A DNA stretch of 64,000 nucleotides, taken from positions 1-64,000 of the forward strand of contig NZ_RQUY01000004.1 in the NCBI RefSeq assembly GCF_003992125.1. Direction: 5' to 3'. Positions within the stretch are counted from its first letter, which is position 1; each line of letters begins with the position of its first letter. The DNA is from Veillonella caviae (GTDB lineage: Bacteria; Bacillota; Negativicutes; Veillonellales; Veillonellaceae). Both the position numbers and the translations under genes were made by a program. The notes beneath the pieces were generated by a model, which saw only the letters and a program-made list of their open reading frames with translations, was not told the origin of the DNA and ran no database searches. Of this stretch, positions 8,777 through 17,666 are shown piece by piece.

Positions 8777-8805
8777 TGATAATACATATCATCAATTAAC
8801 GTCAA
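8777..8805 (-). promoter_or_regulatory. Fur-like box and possible promoter before exbB
   Basis: An 18-nt near-palindrome (8777-8794, TGATGATATGTATTATCA on the minus strand, 7 of 8 arm positions paired) resembles a Fur site. A TTGACG -35-like hexamer lies at 8800-8805. The -10 is ambiguous: TATTAT at 8779-8784 gives a 15-nt spacer, TTATCA at 8777-8782 gives 17. Iron repression of exbB-exbD-tonB is the expected result. Confidence 0.5.
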
Positions 8806-8855
8806 ATTACCTTTCACTATTTTTTCACCAATTACAAAAATAGCCAAAACTTATA

Positions 8856-10736
8856 TTAGAATGTATGACTCACACCAAATACAAAATGACGTTCTGGCAT
8901 AGCATAAGCACCACGCACTAAGTTTGTAGCCGCACTAGATTCATAATGTTCATTCGTCAAGTTATAGCCTTTAATATAGAATTTCGTATCTGGTCGCCAT
9001 TGATAATTGATATTCATATCCCATAAGAAGTAATTGTTGCTGGTATACAAATCACTGCGACCAGTTACATATGTAAAGTTATTGGAAATATCCCATTTAT
9101 GTTTACTATATGTCAATCCTAGAATATACCCATTGGGACGAGTGTTACGATCATCACTAGCAAAACCTCTACCATTGGCATTAATGCGAATTCGACTATA
9201 ATCATATCCAGCCCGTACACGCCAAGCATCATTGATTTTATAAGTAGCTCCAAGGCTCAATCCACGACGTTTCTCCTCATCCACATTGTAATAGCGAGTA
9301 ATTCCATTCCATTGCCAGTTCAAAGCATTTTTCAATTTAGAATCGTATACGCTAGCAGATAAAGTTAATGTATCATTAATCTTGCTATCAACGCCAACCG
9401 TTACTGTTCTTGACTTTTCTTGCTCTAAATCAGGATTGCCTTTCATATACGGAGTATTAGCATAACGCATTTTTAATGTTGGATTATTTACTGCAGACCC
9501 CCAAGATGCATACACATGAGTATCTTCACTAATCCGTTTATTAACACCAATATGACTCGTCCAGTCCCCACCATAATCACTATGATGTTCATAACGTCCA
9601 CCTAAATTCATGGACCACCCATCACCTAAAGTCCAACGGTCTTCCGCAAAGATGGATTTCGTAATAGCTTTAGCATCCATTGTAGAGCCATCATTGTTTT
9701 CCCATAAGTGTTGCTCTTCCCAAGAAACACCGCCTACAATATCATGATTCTTCAAAGTCCAATTTTTCTGACCTTCAAAGGTATAGTTTCTTAAATCATG
9801 CTCATACGGTGTGCCTGCAAATGGAGAATTCGTTTGATCACCATTACGAGTAAAGCGAAGGAATGTGCCTTCACCTTTTTCTTTCTGGTTAAACGTATAA
9901 GTCAAGCCTATATTAGTAATCGTAGAATCGAATGTAGAACCACGACCATATACAACACCTTGGGTTGGATTAGTTAAATAAATACCATATCCATCTTTAG
10001 CACGAGATCGTCCAAAATCAACAGTAGCACGATCTTTACCAAAATAGCGATCATAGCGGAAAGTCATATCTTCATGATCGCGATAACTATCATAGAATTC
10101 ATGACTATTACCGTTAATATCGCGATAATCGTAATTGCCGCGTTTTTCTTTTGAATACGTTATCATATAACGATTTAGCTCATCCCCACCAGAATGAGCA
10201 ATAGCGCCACGGCGGTGATTCCACGTACCATATTCAGCAGTAATAGATGTTTTAGTTTCTGGTGCAGGGTCTTTTGTAATAATATTAATAACACCAGCTA
10301 CCGCCTTTTGACCATACAACGCAGAATTTGGTCCACGTACAATTTCGATATGATCTACATTATCCATCGGAATTTGATTAATATCTACAGCATTATCATT
10401 TCCAGAAACAGTAAGATGATCGAAATTTACACGCCGCCCATTTACAAGAACTAGAACACGAGTATCACCGTTCAACACAGGATACGCTGCAGAGCCATGA
10501 TCTACTACATCAACATTAGATGCTTGTAATGCTTGAGATACAGAGCCAAAGTTTCCTTTTTCGATACTTTCACTATTAATAACACTAATATTCGCCGCTA
10601 CGTCTTGAACCGCTGTTTTTACCCGCGTACCAGTAACGATGATATCATCTAATTGATACTCCACCGCCAATGCACTAGGCACAATGGACATAGCAATAGC
10701 ACTTAATACAATGGATTTCAACACTCTTGTCTTCAT
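8856..10736 (-). CDS. TonB-dependent outer-membrane receptor (CirA/BtuB/heme type)
   Basis: 626-residue outer-membrane receptor: signal peptide ending SALA (about residue 24), TonB box DDIIVTGTR, plug domain (VNGRRVNFDHL, then IEIVRGPNSALYGQKAVAGVINIITK) and a 22-strand barrel ending in the terminal aromatic motif VSHTF. A KGNPDLEQEKS segment recalls the NPDL box of heme and siderophore receptors. Gene order places it after a FecCD-type importer, which points to an iron chelate or heme, but the substrate is not determined. The start is ATG 10736, 6 nt after GGAG. Confidence 0.87.
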   Translation of the reverse strand: MKTRVLKSIVLSAIAMSIVPSALAVEYQLDDIIVTGTRVKTAVQDVAANISVINSESIEKGNFGSVSQALQASNVDVVDHGSAAYPVLNGDTRVLVLVNGRRVNFDHLTVSGNDNAVDINQIPMDNVDHIEIVRGPNSALYGQKAVAGVINIITKDPAPETKTSITAEYGTWNHRRGAIAHSGGDELNRYMITYSKEKRGNYDYRDINGNSHEFYDSYRDHEDMTFRYDRYFGKDRATVDFGRSRAKDGYGIYLTNPTQGVVYGRGSTFDSTITNIGLTYTFNQKEKGEGTFLRFTRNGDQTNSPFAGTPYEHDLRNYTFEGQKNWTLKNHDIVGGVSWEEQHLWENNDGSTMDAKAITKSIFAEDRWTLGDGWSMNLGGRYEHHSDYGGDWTSHIGVNKRISEDTHVYASWGSAVNNPTLKMRYANTPYMKGNPDLEQEKSRTVTVGVDSKINDTLTLSASVYDSKLKNALNWQWNGITRYYNVDEEKRRGLSLGATYKINDAWRVRAGYDYSRIRINANGRGFASDDRNTRPNGYILGLTYSKHKWDISNNFTYVTGRSDLYTSNNYFLWDMNINYQWRPDTKFYIKGYNLTNEHYESSAATNLVRGAYAMPERHFVFGVSHTF

Positions 10737-10852
10737 AGTCATCTCCTACACAATCCCATAGGGGGATATTACACATTATTGTGAAAGCTAATTATAGCAA
10801 TACTTCACAGCCATATACATTCCTAATTTTCTAATCTACTAGGGCTATATCA

Positions 10853-11875
10853 TTAATTATCAGTTTCCAATCTATTTACAATCATTTCTAAGGCATCTAC
10901 GACACGGCCATTACCATTATTAACAGCGCTAAACAGAACAGGTATAATACGTCGTTGTGCTACAGCCCGCATATGTTGCAGATTGGGGTCCTCCGCAATA
11001 GACTGAATGCCTTTTTGGGTGAAAGCATCCATATTAGCAACATCATTAGTCATCACCAAAACTATATAGTCAGGGTCATAACCGAGGATACGTTCAGGCC
11101 CCACCGTCATCATTCCTTTGGAAGCCAATGTAATAGCGCCAGCTTTATGAACAATATCATGAATAATATATCTATCGCCATATACCGTATAAGTGCTATT
11201 GCCATACGTTTGTAAGATAAGCACGGTGGGGCTTGTGCCCCGTCGTGTGGCACGCAGTTCTGCATCAGCGATGCGATTCATCAAACTTTGCTTATACGCA
11301 TCTGTTCTGTCAGATACGCCAAAAATACGCCCCATATCGTCAATAAAAGGATATACGGTGCTCTCTACTGTCGGTTTACCTTGACGCACCGTAGCAGGCA
11401 CAATATAGGTACCTACACCTCGCTTGTACCAGTTCCGAACATCACCTAATGCATTAGGTAAAAAATGATGATTCCACCCTATAATTAAATCGGGCTGCAG
11501 GGCTAGTACTTCTTCTTTAGATGGTACAAAAGGCGCCTGTAATGTCGGTAACGCACTATAGGCACTCGCCAATTCAACTGGTTCTACGCCATAAGGCTTT
11601 AAGGTTCCTATAATGCGATTATCTAGCCCTAAGGCAATGAGCAGTTCCGTCGCCCCTGGATACGTAACAAGTACACGCTGTGGTGGCACTTGATAAGCCA
11701 CATCAATAGAATGTCCTTCTCCATCATAATTTTGAATTATCACCGCATCACTGCGGTCTAAATTTCTCAACGACTCCACTGTAACACCAGTACCATGAGT
11801 ATAGCCTAGCCATAAAATACCAATGGATACGATTGTTCCTACCAGTATCTGTGCCCATTTAGATATCCTATACAT
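10853..11875 (-). CDS. Iron-chelate-type ABC substrate-binding protein
   Basis: 340-residue periplasmic binding protein of the Peripla_BP_2/BtuF-FepB class. It has two lobes with the typical sequence PPQRVLVTYPGATELLIALGL near residue 65, then EEVLALQPDLIIGWN, and a C-terminal helix VVDALEMIVNRL. The N-terminus is a hydrophobic helix (about 9-24) with no lipobox Cys, so it is either a cleaved Sec signal or an uncleaved anchor. It overlaps the ATPase gene by 8 nt. The ATG at 11875 follows an AGGTG site. The ligand is unknown; the class carries siderophores, heme or B12. Confidence 0.85.
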   Translation of the reverse strand: MYRISKWAQILVGTIVSIGILWLGYTHGTGVTVESLRNLDRSDAVIIQNYDGEGHSIDVAYQVPPQRVLVTYPGATELLIALGLDNRIIGTLKPYGVEPVELASAYSALPTLQAPFVPSKEEVLALQPDLIIGWNHHFLPNALGDVRNWYKRGVGTYIVPATVRQGKPTVESTVYPFIDDMGRIFGVSDRTDAYKQSLMNRIADAELRATRRGTSPTVLILQTYGNSTYTVYGDRYIIHDIVHKAGAITLASKGMMTVGPERILGYDPDYIVLVMTNDVANMDAFTQKGIQSIAEDPNLQHMRAVAQRRIIPVLFSAVNNGNGRVVDALEMIVNRLETDN

Positions 11876-12716
11876 GATGGTCACCTATCATAGGGGATTC
11901 CTTTACATTACAGATATTAGGTGCCGCTTCATAACATTTACTACTGTGCAAGTCTTCTACTACATAACGAGCATGAGGAATATCGTATTCATCATAATTA
12001 ATAACCGACTCTACTCCATAGACATTAAACAAAGTAGATTCTGTAATGACCTCTTTCGGCGTTCCTAATTGCTGAATAATACCATCTTTTAAGACGCAAA
12101 TACGATCACAGAATAGAGCCGCTAAATTGAGTTCATGCAAAGCCGCTACCACACCAATACCAAGAGATTTTACAATTTTTAATAATTCCAGTTGATATGT
12201 AATATCTAAATGATTAGTTGGCTCATCAAGGATGAGATATTCAGGTTCTTGTACCAAAGCTCTGGCTAACATAACTCGTTGTTGTTCACCACCGGATAAT
12301 GTCATAAACGAGCGATTCTTAGCATGCCACATCCCCACCTTATTTAGAGAACTTTCAGCCAAAGCATAATCATATTCATTATCATCATCAAAACTCTTTT
12401 TATAAGGTGTACGCCCCATAAGAGCAATATCCATAACCGAAAAATCAAAATCAAGGTGTGTAAATTGCCCCATAACAGCAATCTTTTGAGCACTCTCACG
12501 AATGGATACATCTGCCAACGGCACATCATCAAAATAAATTTGCCCTTGTTGAATAGGATTAACTCGATAGAGGTGTTTTAACAGTGTAGATTTACCGCAA
12601 CCATTAGGTCCAATAAGCCCTACAAATTCATGCCCACCTAAAGTCAAAGATATATCCTGTAAAATCTGTTTTCCTTCAACTACATATCGCAAATGTTCAA
12701 TACGAATCGCTCTCAT
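11868..12716 (-). CDS. FecE/BtuD-type ABC transporter ATPase
   Basis: 282 residues. Walker A GPNGCGKST (about 36-44), Q-loop region MGQFTHLDF, signature LSGGEQQRV, Walker B LILDEPTNHLD and an H-loop in AALHEL are all present. It energises uptake through the FecCD permease encoded just upstream. The ATG at 12716 follows GGAGG. The permease stop is only 1 nt away, so the pair is translationally coupled. Confidence 0.92.
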   Translation of the reverse strand: MRAIRIEHLRYVVEGKQILQDISLTLGGHEFVGLIGPNGCGKSTLLKHLYRVNPIQQGQIYFDDVPLADVSIRESAQKIAVMGQFTHLDFDFSVMDIALMGRTPYKKSFDDDNEYDYALAESSLNKVGMWHAKNRSFMTLSGGEQQRVMLARALVQEPEYLILDEPTNHLDITYQLELLKIVKSLGIGVVAALHELNLAALFCDRICVLKDGIIQQLGTPKEVITESTLFNVYGVESVINYDEYDIPHARYVVEDLHSSKCYEAAPNICNVKESPMIGDHHV

Positions 12717-12717
12717 A

Positions 12718-13764
12718 TTAACCTCCAAAATTCCGCGAATTACCAAATAGTAATTTCATAAATAATGGAGCACCCATAAGGGCTGTAATAATACCGATTG
12801 GCAAATCACCAGATGAGAGAAGTACACGACTCAATACATCTGCCCATACGAGGAAGATGGCACCAAACAATACGCCTACAGGCAAAAGGTTACGATGCGA
12901 TGCACCCACTAAAGAGCGCATCATATGCGGAATTACTAGCCCCACAAAACCAATAATGCCACATTGAGATACAAGAACACCTACGAGAAGTGCAATAAGC
13001 CCCATATAGATACGACGTTGTTTCGTCACATCGATACCAAGTGTAATAGCAGCCTCTTCACCGAGAAGGAGGGCATCTAAAATGCGTACCCGGCTCATAA
13101 AATATGCTGTTATAACGGCTACAACAGCCATAGGCAAGACAAGACCATCCCATTTAGCATCTGCCAAAGAGCCCATAGTCCAAAATGTAGCCGATTGCAT
13201 CCCTTCTGCATCACCTGCCATGTAAATGATAAAATTCGATAATGCCGTGCACAAGGCACTCACTACTGCACCTGCTAGGATAAGACGCACAGTAGACATA
13301 CGACTTCGAATACCCGCTAATAAGAGTACGCCTACAGTGGCTACCATAGCGCCGATGAAAGCACCCATAGGAACACCGATAACAACACCTTGAACCGCCA
13401 ATATACTACCTAATAAGATAGTAGCAACAGCTCCTACCGATGCCCCGGATGCAATGCCTAAAATAAAAGGTTCTGCCAAAGGATTTTGTACAGATGCTTG
13501 CATAACAAGTCCTGACAATGCTAGCCCTGCCCCTACAATAGCCGCTAGGAGAGCTCGAGGTACCCGAATATCCCAAACGATATCAGCTATAGCTGGTGCT
13601 ACTAGAGGCTCCAGCCCCCACAGCTTGGCAACGATAATATGCCACACATCACTAGGTTGTATAGATACAGCTCCTGCTGATACAGCCAATACAATAGATA
13701 CTACTAAAAGCAATATTAACCCCCACTGTACAACCACTAATCGAGTTTGACTGATATAACTCAC
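12718..13764 (-). CDS. FecCD-family ABC transporter permease
   Basis: 348-residue inner-membrane permease with about ten hydrophobic segments. Typical family blocks are DIRVPRALLAAIVGAGLALSG, QNPLAEPFILGIASGA and GIIGFVGLVIPHMMR (split here for length). It is probably a homodimer with the downstream ATPase for import of an iron chelate, heme or cobamide. It is the first gene of the unit permease-ATPase-binding protein-receptor, behind a promoter with a Fur-like overlap at 13957-13985. Confidence 0.92.
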   Translation of the reverse strand: MSYISQTRLVVVQWGLILLLVVSIVLAVSAGAVSIQPSDVWHIIVAKLWGLEPLVAPAIADIVWDIRVPRALLAAIVGAGLALSGLVMQASVQNPLAEPFILGIASGASVGAVATILLGSILAVQGVVIGVPMGAFIGAMVATVGVLLLAGIRSRMSTVRLILAGAVVSALCTALSNFIIYMAGDAEGMQSATFWTMGSLADAKWDGLVLPMAVVAVITAYFMSRVRILDALLLGEEAAITLGIDVTKQRRIYMGLIALLVGVLVSQCGIIGFVGLVIPHMMRSLVGASHRNLLPVGVLFGAIFLVWADVLSRVLLSSGDLPIGIITALMGAPLFMKLLFGNSRNFGG

Positions 13765-13890
13765 CTACACTTTCTACTATACCAATACACTAGATATAAT
13801 TTATCCCCTACCAGCCTATATATCTTCACATTACACATTCATTCCATCAAATGAGTCAATCAAATATATTAAACTATTCTCATACGAAAA

Positions 13891-13921
13891 GGTTCTTATG
13901 ATTGTGACAATCATAAGAACC
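13891..13921 (-). promoter_or_regulatory. Perfect inverted repeat in the FecCD leader
   Basis: A 14-bp perfect stem (13891-13904 with 13908-13921) with a 3-nt loop, followed on the minus strand by TTTT (13890-13887). It begins roughly 30 nt after the expected transcription start, so it could be an early terminator/attenuator, or an operator acting as DNA. Confidence 0.5.
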
Positions 13922-13956
13922 AATCTATTTGACAAATTATATCACTACCACATCAT

Positions 13957-13985
13957 ATGATAATGTATATTATTTTCATTGTCAA
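13957..13985 (-). promoter_or_regulatory. Promoter of the FecCD operon with overlapping Fur-like site
   Basis: On the minus strand TTGACA (13980-13985) and TATCAT (13957-13962) are separated by 17 nt. The spacer and the -10 carry an A/T-rich imperfect palindrome (GAAAATAATATACATTATC) that resembles a Fur box, so a repressor there would block RNA polymerase directly. The regulator itself is not in the window. Confidence 0.6.
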
Positions 13986-14064
13986 TTTAGTTATTATATT
14001 TTACCAATGCTTATACAGATGTTACATAATATTACTACCTAACGTACAACCATCCTTTATTTGG

Positions 14065-14226
14065 CTAGCAAAACATATATAGACACATACTATAACACCA
14101 ATTCCTATCATGGAATTTACGCAAATATAAGCGATGCGCCACACTGATAATGGTTGCTTGTGGACACAATATTCTCAATAACTCATACATACGTGCCTCA
14201 TTATCCACATCCAAAGCCCCTAATAG
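14065..14226 (-). pseudogene. Remnant of an SbmA/YddA-type ABC transporter ATPase
   Basis: One minus-strand frame gives an ABC-ATPase C-terminal tail: a GALDVDNEARMYELL D-loop region, CPQATIISVAHR (H-loop His) and LRKFHDR, ending at a stop at 14065-14067. The order and the FHDR ending match fused permease-ATPase exporters of the YddA/SbmA class. Walker A, signature and Walker B are absent and no start is present, so only a fragment of about 40 recognisable codons survives. It points to a deleted transporter gene between the FecCD operon and the receptor. Confidence 0.72.
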
Positions 14227-14249
14227 TAGAAGTATAATTTTTGATACGA

Positions 14250-14282
14250 CAAAGACTCACATCAAAAACAATGTGAGTCTTT
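14250..14282 (-). terminator. Terminator after the receptor gene
   Basis: An 11-bp stem (AAGACTCACAT paired with ATGTGAGTCTT) around an 8-nt loop lies about 75 nt beyond the stop of the 14356-16509 gene. Confidence 0.65.
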
Positions 14283-14312
14283 CATTAGAACCTAGACAAT
14301 TCCACTATGTAG

Positions 14313-14366
14313 TTTTAAATTAGAATGTATTTTTAAATTAGAATGTATTTTTAAATTAGAATTTAG
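14313..14366 (-). repeat. 18-bp tandem repeat (x3) spanning a stop codon
   Basis: The 18-nt period starts at 14313, 14331 and 14349. The first two units are identical over at least 17 nt and the third diverges where it enters the coding sequence. Because 18 is a multiple of three, the TAA stop at 14356-14358 recurs in frame at 14338-14340 and 14320-14322. Confidence 0.8.
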
Positions 14367-16509
14367 TTTCCAAAGATACAACAGCGGTACGGCCTTTGCC
14401 AACATATACTGCTGGGTTATTACTCATAGCATTCCAGTAATCTTTGTTGAATACATTGTATACATCAGCACGCAATGTCATTGGGTGTCCACCAAAACCT
14501 TTAAACTCATAGCGAGCGCCTAAATCCCAAGTAACGCGGCCACCTACTTTATAAGTGTTCCATTGATCAATATAAGATGGACCTTGGTAGTTCGCACGAA
14601 GGTTAACAGATAAACCTTCCACAGATTTAATATCTTGCTCAACACGAGCCACTGCTTGCCAACGTGGAGTTCCCATTACGTCATTGCCTTCGTAGGAAGC
14701 TAGAGATTTGTGATATTTAGAGGTCAAGAACATTACAGAGCCCATAACACGAGTGCCTTCACGAGGTTCCCCAGCTACGGATACTTCTAAACCACGATTA
14801 CGCACTTTCCCACCACTAGTTAAGTATTCACGACCATTACGTGTTTCTACGAGTGTTCCTGCTTGCTCCATTTGGAATGCCGATACAGTAGTCAAATATT
14901 TACCTGTATTGAACTTAGTGCCTACTTCAAACTGTTTAGTTTTATATGGTGCCAATACTTCGCCGTCATTAGCATAATTATTATCTACCAAATCACCAGC
15001 CGTCAAACCTTGCATATAATTTGCATAAACAGATGTTTTATCATTCAATTTATGAACTACTGCAAATGCTGGAGAGAATGCATGTTCTTTATAGGTTTTA
15101 CCAGATGTGTTCACATTTTGTTTAATATGTTGGTAACGACCACCTACAACGAACGTCCATTTATCATCTTTTGTAGAAATAACATCAGTTAAAGCAACAC
15201 CAGTAAGTAAATTGGAATCGTTTAAAGCTGCCCCCCAACCATAACTGTGATCATAGTTGGATACCGTATTAGCAGTCAATTTATTCATAGCCGTCCACTC
15301 ACCAGTTTCATTAGTCATGTACCGTTTCCATGCTAATCGAGTAGCTACACCAGTTACTTCATGTTTTACAGATCCAGTCTGGAAGCGACCTTTTAAGCCA
15401 GCCTCTGCAGATATCGCTTTATTAATGTGATTATTATTGTGTAAACGATATTGCGCATTACCCTTTGCTTGGTAACGGAAATCATTATACACATAATCCA
15501 TCTTAGTTTCACGCATACCAAGAGCAGCAAAACCTGTTAAATGTTTGGAGAAATCGTATTCATAGCGAGCAACACCGAATTTTTCAGTAACGTGACGATA
15601 TGTATCAGGCAAACCATACTTTGCATTGTGATCCGCTTTAGGTAAACCATTTTGACCTATGTAATTATCCTGGATTTTTGTATTTGTAATTCCTGAAAAC
15701 TGTAATCGATATTGAGGATTCTCAATATTATTATATACATAACCAGCATCTAAATAGAAACGAGAATGACTACCTTGACGGTCTACACCTAAGAATGCCG
15801 AATTAGTATTGATTTTTTCATCTTTAAAAGATGTAGAGCCATTTGTATGATACCCAGTAAAATGTACACCCCATTTATTATCAGCTGTACGTGCCCCTAA
15901 ATCGATTTGTTGGCCGAATTGCTTACCGTCACCATAAGTAAATTTAATAGAATTTTGGTTTTCCCCTTGTTTAGCACGTTTTGGTACATAATTTACATTA
16001 CCACCAACAGAACCATTAGGAGACATACCGTATAGCAACGCACTAGCGCCTTTTAGTACTTCTACACGATCAATGCCTTCCACACCAGTGTAGAATCGAG
16101 GAGCAATACCATGAAGGCCATTGAAGGATACGTCTTGTTGTTGCGCACGGAAACCACGAATAGCCCACGCTTGCGATGCACCAGACAATGTTTGATTATT
16201 TGTAGATGCGTCCATAGCAATAACATCGGTAATATTACTAGCCTGAATATCTGTAATCGTCTTATCTGTGAAAGTAGTAGCATTAAATGGTGTTGTCATA
16301 GTATCTCGATTACCCAATACACCATAGTCTGCCGTTCTAGCCACTTGCCCACCAGGAACTTCATTATGTTCACTAATTGGTGCTTCGTGAACACGCACAC
16401 CAGTAACTACGATATCATCTAATTGATATTCCGCAGCATAGCCAGTAAATGGTAAAGACACCAAAAGAGCCGCACATAGCCAGTTTCGGTATTGTTGTTG
16501 CTTTTTCAT
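14356..16509 (-). CDS. TonB-dependent siderophore-type receptor
   Basis: 717 residues with the FhuA/FiuA layout: signal peptide ending TGYAAE (about residue 25), TonB box DDIVVTGVR, plug with WAIRGFRAQQ, GIDRVEVLKGASALLYG and GGNVNYVPKRA, and a barrel ending in LETKF. A ferric siderophore is the usual substrate for this class. AAGGAGATAGGGT precedes ATG 16509. It appears monocistronic, with its own Fur-like promoter about 220 nt upstream and terminator downstream. Its 3' end carries an 18-bp tandem repeat. Confidence 0.88.
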   Translation of the reverse strand: MKKQQQYRNWLCAALLVSLPFTGYAAEYQLDDIVVTGVRVHEAPISEHNEVPGGQVARTADYGVLGNRDTMTTPFNATTFTDKTITDIQASNITDVIAMDASTNNQTLSGASQAWAIRGFRAQQQDVSFNGLHGIAPRFYTGVEGIDRVEVLKGASALLYGMSPNGSVGGNVNYVPKRAKQGENQNSIKFTYGDGKQFGQQIDLGARTADNKWGVHFTGYHTNGSTSFKDEKINTNSAFLGVDRQGSHSRFYLDAGYVYNNIENPQYRLQFSGITNTKIQDNYIGQNGLPKADHNAKYGLPDTYRHVTEKFGVARYEYDFSKHLTGFAALGMRETKMDYVYNDFRYQAKGNAQYRLHNNNHINKAISAEAGLKGRFQTGSVKHEVTGVATRLAWKRYMTNETGEWTAMNKLTANTVSNYDHSYGWGAALNDSNLLTGVALTDVISTKDDKWTFVVGGRYQHIKQNVNTSGKTYKEHAFSPAFAVVHKLNDKTSVYANYMQGLTAGDLVDNNYANDGEVLAPYKTKQFEVGTKFNTGKYLTTVSAFQMEQAGTLVETRNGREYLTSGGKVRNRGLEVSVAGEPREGTRVMGSVMFLTSKYHKSLASYEGNDVMGTPRWQAVARVEQDIKSVEGLSVNLRANYQGPSYIDQWNTYKVGGRVTWDLGARYEFKGFGGHPMTLRADVYNVFNKDYWNAMSNNPAVYVGKGRTAVVSLETKF

Positions 16510-16726
16510 ACCCTATCTCCTTGTACACACTGAGAAAACACACCTATAATGTAACGCACCATTCCACAATTAATATAATTTCCAAAATAAATGGGAATAA
16601 GAACCGTTTCCAGTATAGAACTAATAATATATTTTACCAAAACAACAACAAATATCAATACCTAATTTAAAAACATATTAAACTAATCACAAAATTCCTA
16701 TTTTATAATATTTATCATAACTTTGT

Positions 16727-16754
16727 ATAATATAGCACTCATAGTTATTCTCAA
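16727..16754 (-). promoter_or_regulatory. Promoter with Fur-like box for the siderophore receptor
   Basis: On the minus strand TTGAGA (16749-16754) and TATTAT (16727-16732) have a 16-nt spacer. The 15-nt stretch TGAGAATAACTATGA (16739-16753), overlapping the -35 and spacer, matches the 7-1-7 Fur pattern TGATAATNATTATCA at most positions. Iron repression is the inference. Confidence 0.55.
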
Positions 16755-16839
16755 CTCTAAACATTCATAATGTAAAATCATTGTTTATAAGAAAGCAACC
16801 ATTGAATTCCTTTCGCAATACGTAGCGTTTCGTCTTTAA

Positions 16840-16876
16840 AAAGCCCTACCACGAACTATTATGGTAGGGCTCTTTG
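16840..16876 (-). terminator. Terminator of the receptor-ABC operon
   Basis: A stem of AAAGCCCTACCA with TGGTAGGGCTCTTT (one bulge) just after the last ATPase gene. On the minus strand it ends in a T-run. Confidence 0.7.
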
Positions 16877-16878
16877 TT

Positions 16879-17661
16879 TTATATATTATAATGACTGTCT
16901 ATCAAGTTGCTTGTAAATATTGTTTTAGGCTCTGACAAGACTTTATCGGTGCTTCCATTTTCAATAATGACACCTTCAGATATAACGGCTAACGAATCAG
17001 TCATAAAAGACATTAAGTCTATATCATGAGAAATAAACAGATACGTTAAATTATGTTTTAGCTTTAACTCTTTTAATATATTAAGCACTATATCTTGTGC
17101 AATTGTGTCTAGCTGGGTCGTTGGCTCATCTAAAATGATAGTTTCAGGCTCAATTAACAAACATCGTGCCAAACATACACGTTGTAATTCACCACCACTT
17201 AATTCCGAAATCTTTCTAGATAAGATTGATTTCGCCAACTTAACCTCTTCCAACTGATTTATACAAAACCGTCTCGCAATGTCGTCAAATCGTTTGTGAT
17301 GAATTAAATATACCTCAGCTAGAACCTCCTCTACTGTATATTTAGGATATACAGATGCATATGGATTTTGGCTGAGCAGTTGACATGATTTGCGAAATGC
17401 TAAATTTTCAAACTTGCACCATTCTTTTATTGACTTATGTTTATATAGAACACTCCCTGAATCATATGCCTCCAAACCTAAGAGGATGTTAGCTATAGTC
17501 GATTTGCCTGATCCACTAGAACCTACTAAACCAAATGAAGTTCCTTTAGCAATAGAAAAACTAATATTTTGTAATACAGATATGTCTTTCTTTCTAAAAA
17601 ATCCAGTCCTATAAATCTTCTTTAAGTTCTGAACGGTAATCATTTCACAACTATCAAACAT
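16879..17661 (-). CDS. Nickel/peptide-type ABC ATPase (NikE/OppF-like)
   Basis: 260 residues. Walker A GSSGSGKST (about 41-49), Q-loop in LLSQNPYASVYP, signature LSGGELQRV, Walker B TIILDEPTTQLD and H-loop FISHDI are present. The QNPYASVYP stretch is typical of the OppF/NikE half. It is the last gene of a six-gene unit, 5 nt after the other ATPase gene, and is followed by a terminator. It should pair with the NikD/OppD-like ATPase as a heterodimer. Confidence 0.88.
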   Translation of the reverse strand: MFDSCEMITVQNLKKIYRTGFFRKKDISVLQNISFSIAKGTSFGLVGSSGSGKSTIANILLGLEAYDSGSVLYKHKSIKEWCKFENLAFRKSCQLLSQNPYASVYPKYTVEEVLAEVYLIHHKRFDDIARRFCINQLEEVKLAKSILSRKISELSGGELQRVCLARCLLIEPETIILDEPTTQLDTIAQDIVLNILKELKLKHNLTYLFISHDIDLMSFMTDSLAVISEGVIIENGSTDKVLSEPKTIFTSNLIDSHYNI

Positions 17662-17666
17662 TACTC

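Larger units (their letters stand above)
13765..14355. other. Control region and pseudogene-bearing gap
   Basis: A 590-nt gap. From left to right it holds a leader of about 190 nt for the FecCD operon with a perfect inverted repeat (13891-13921), a promoter with a Fur-like site (13957-13985), AT-rich DNA without features, an ABC-ATPase remnant (14065-14226), the terminator of the next receptor gene (14250-14282) and the 18-bp tandem repeats at that gene's end. Confidence 0.7.
16510..16878. other. Gap between the siderophore receptor and the B12-controlled operon
   Basis: About 370 nt. It contains the receptor's probable promoter with a Fur-like box (16727-16754), a leader of roughly 210 AT-rich nt, and the terminator of the ABC operon (16840-16876). 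No reading frame is credible. Confidence 0.55.

Noticed and set aside
13930-13965. Plus-strand promoter (TTGACA...TATGAT)
   Set aside because: Spacer would be 21 nt and no plus-strand gene follows; the minus-strand promoter at the same place has a 17-nt spacer and a gene.
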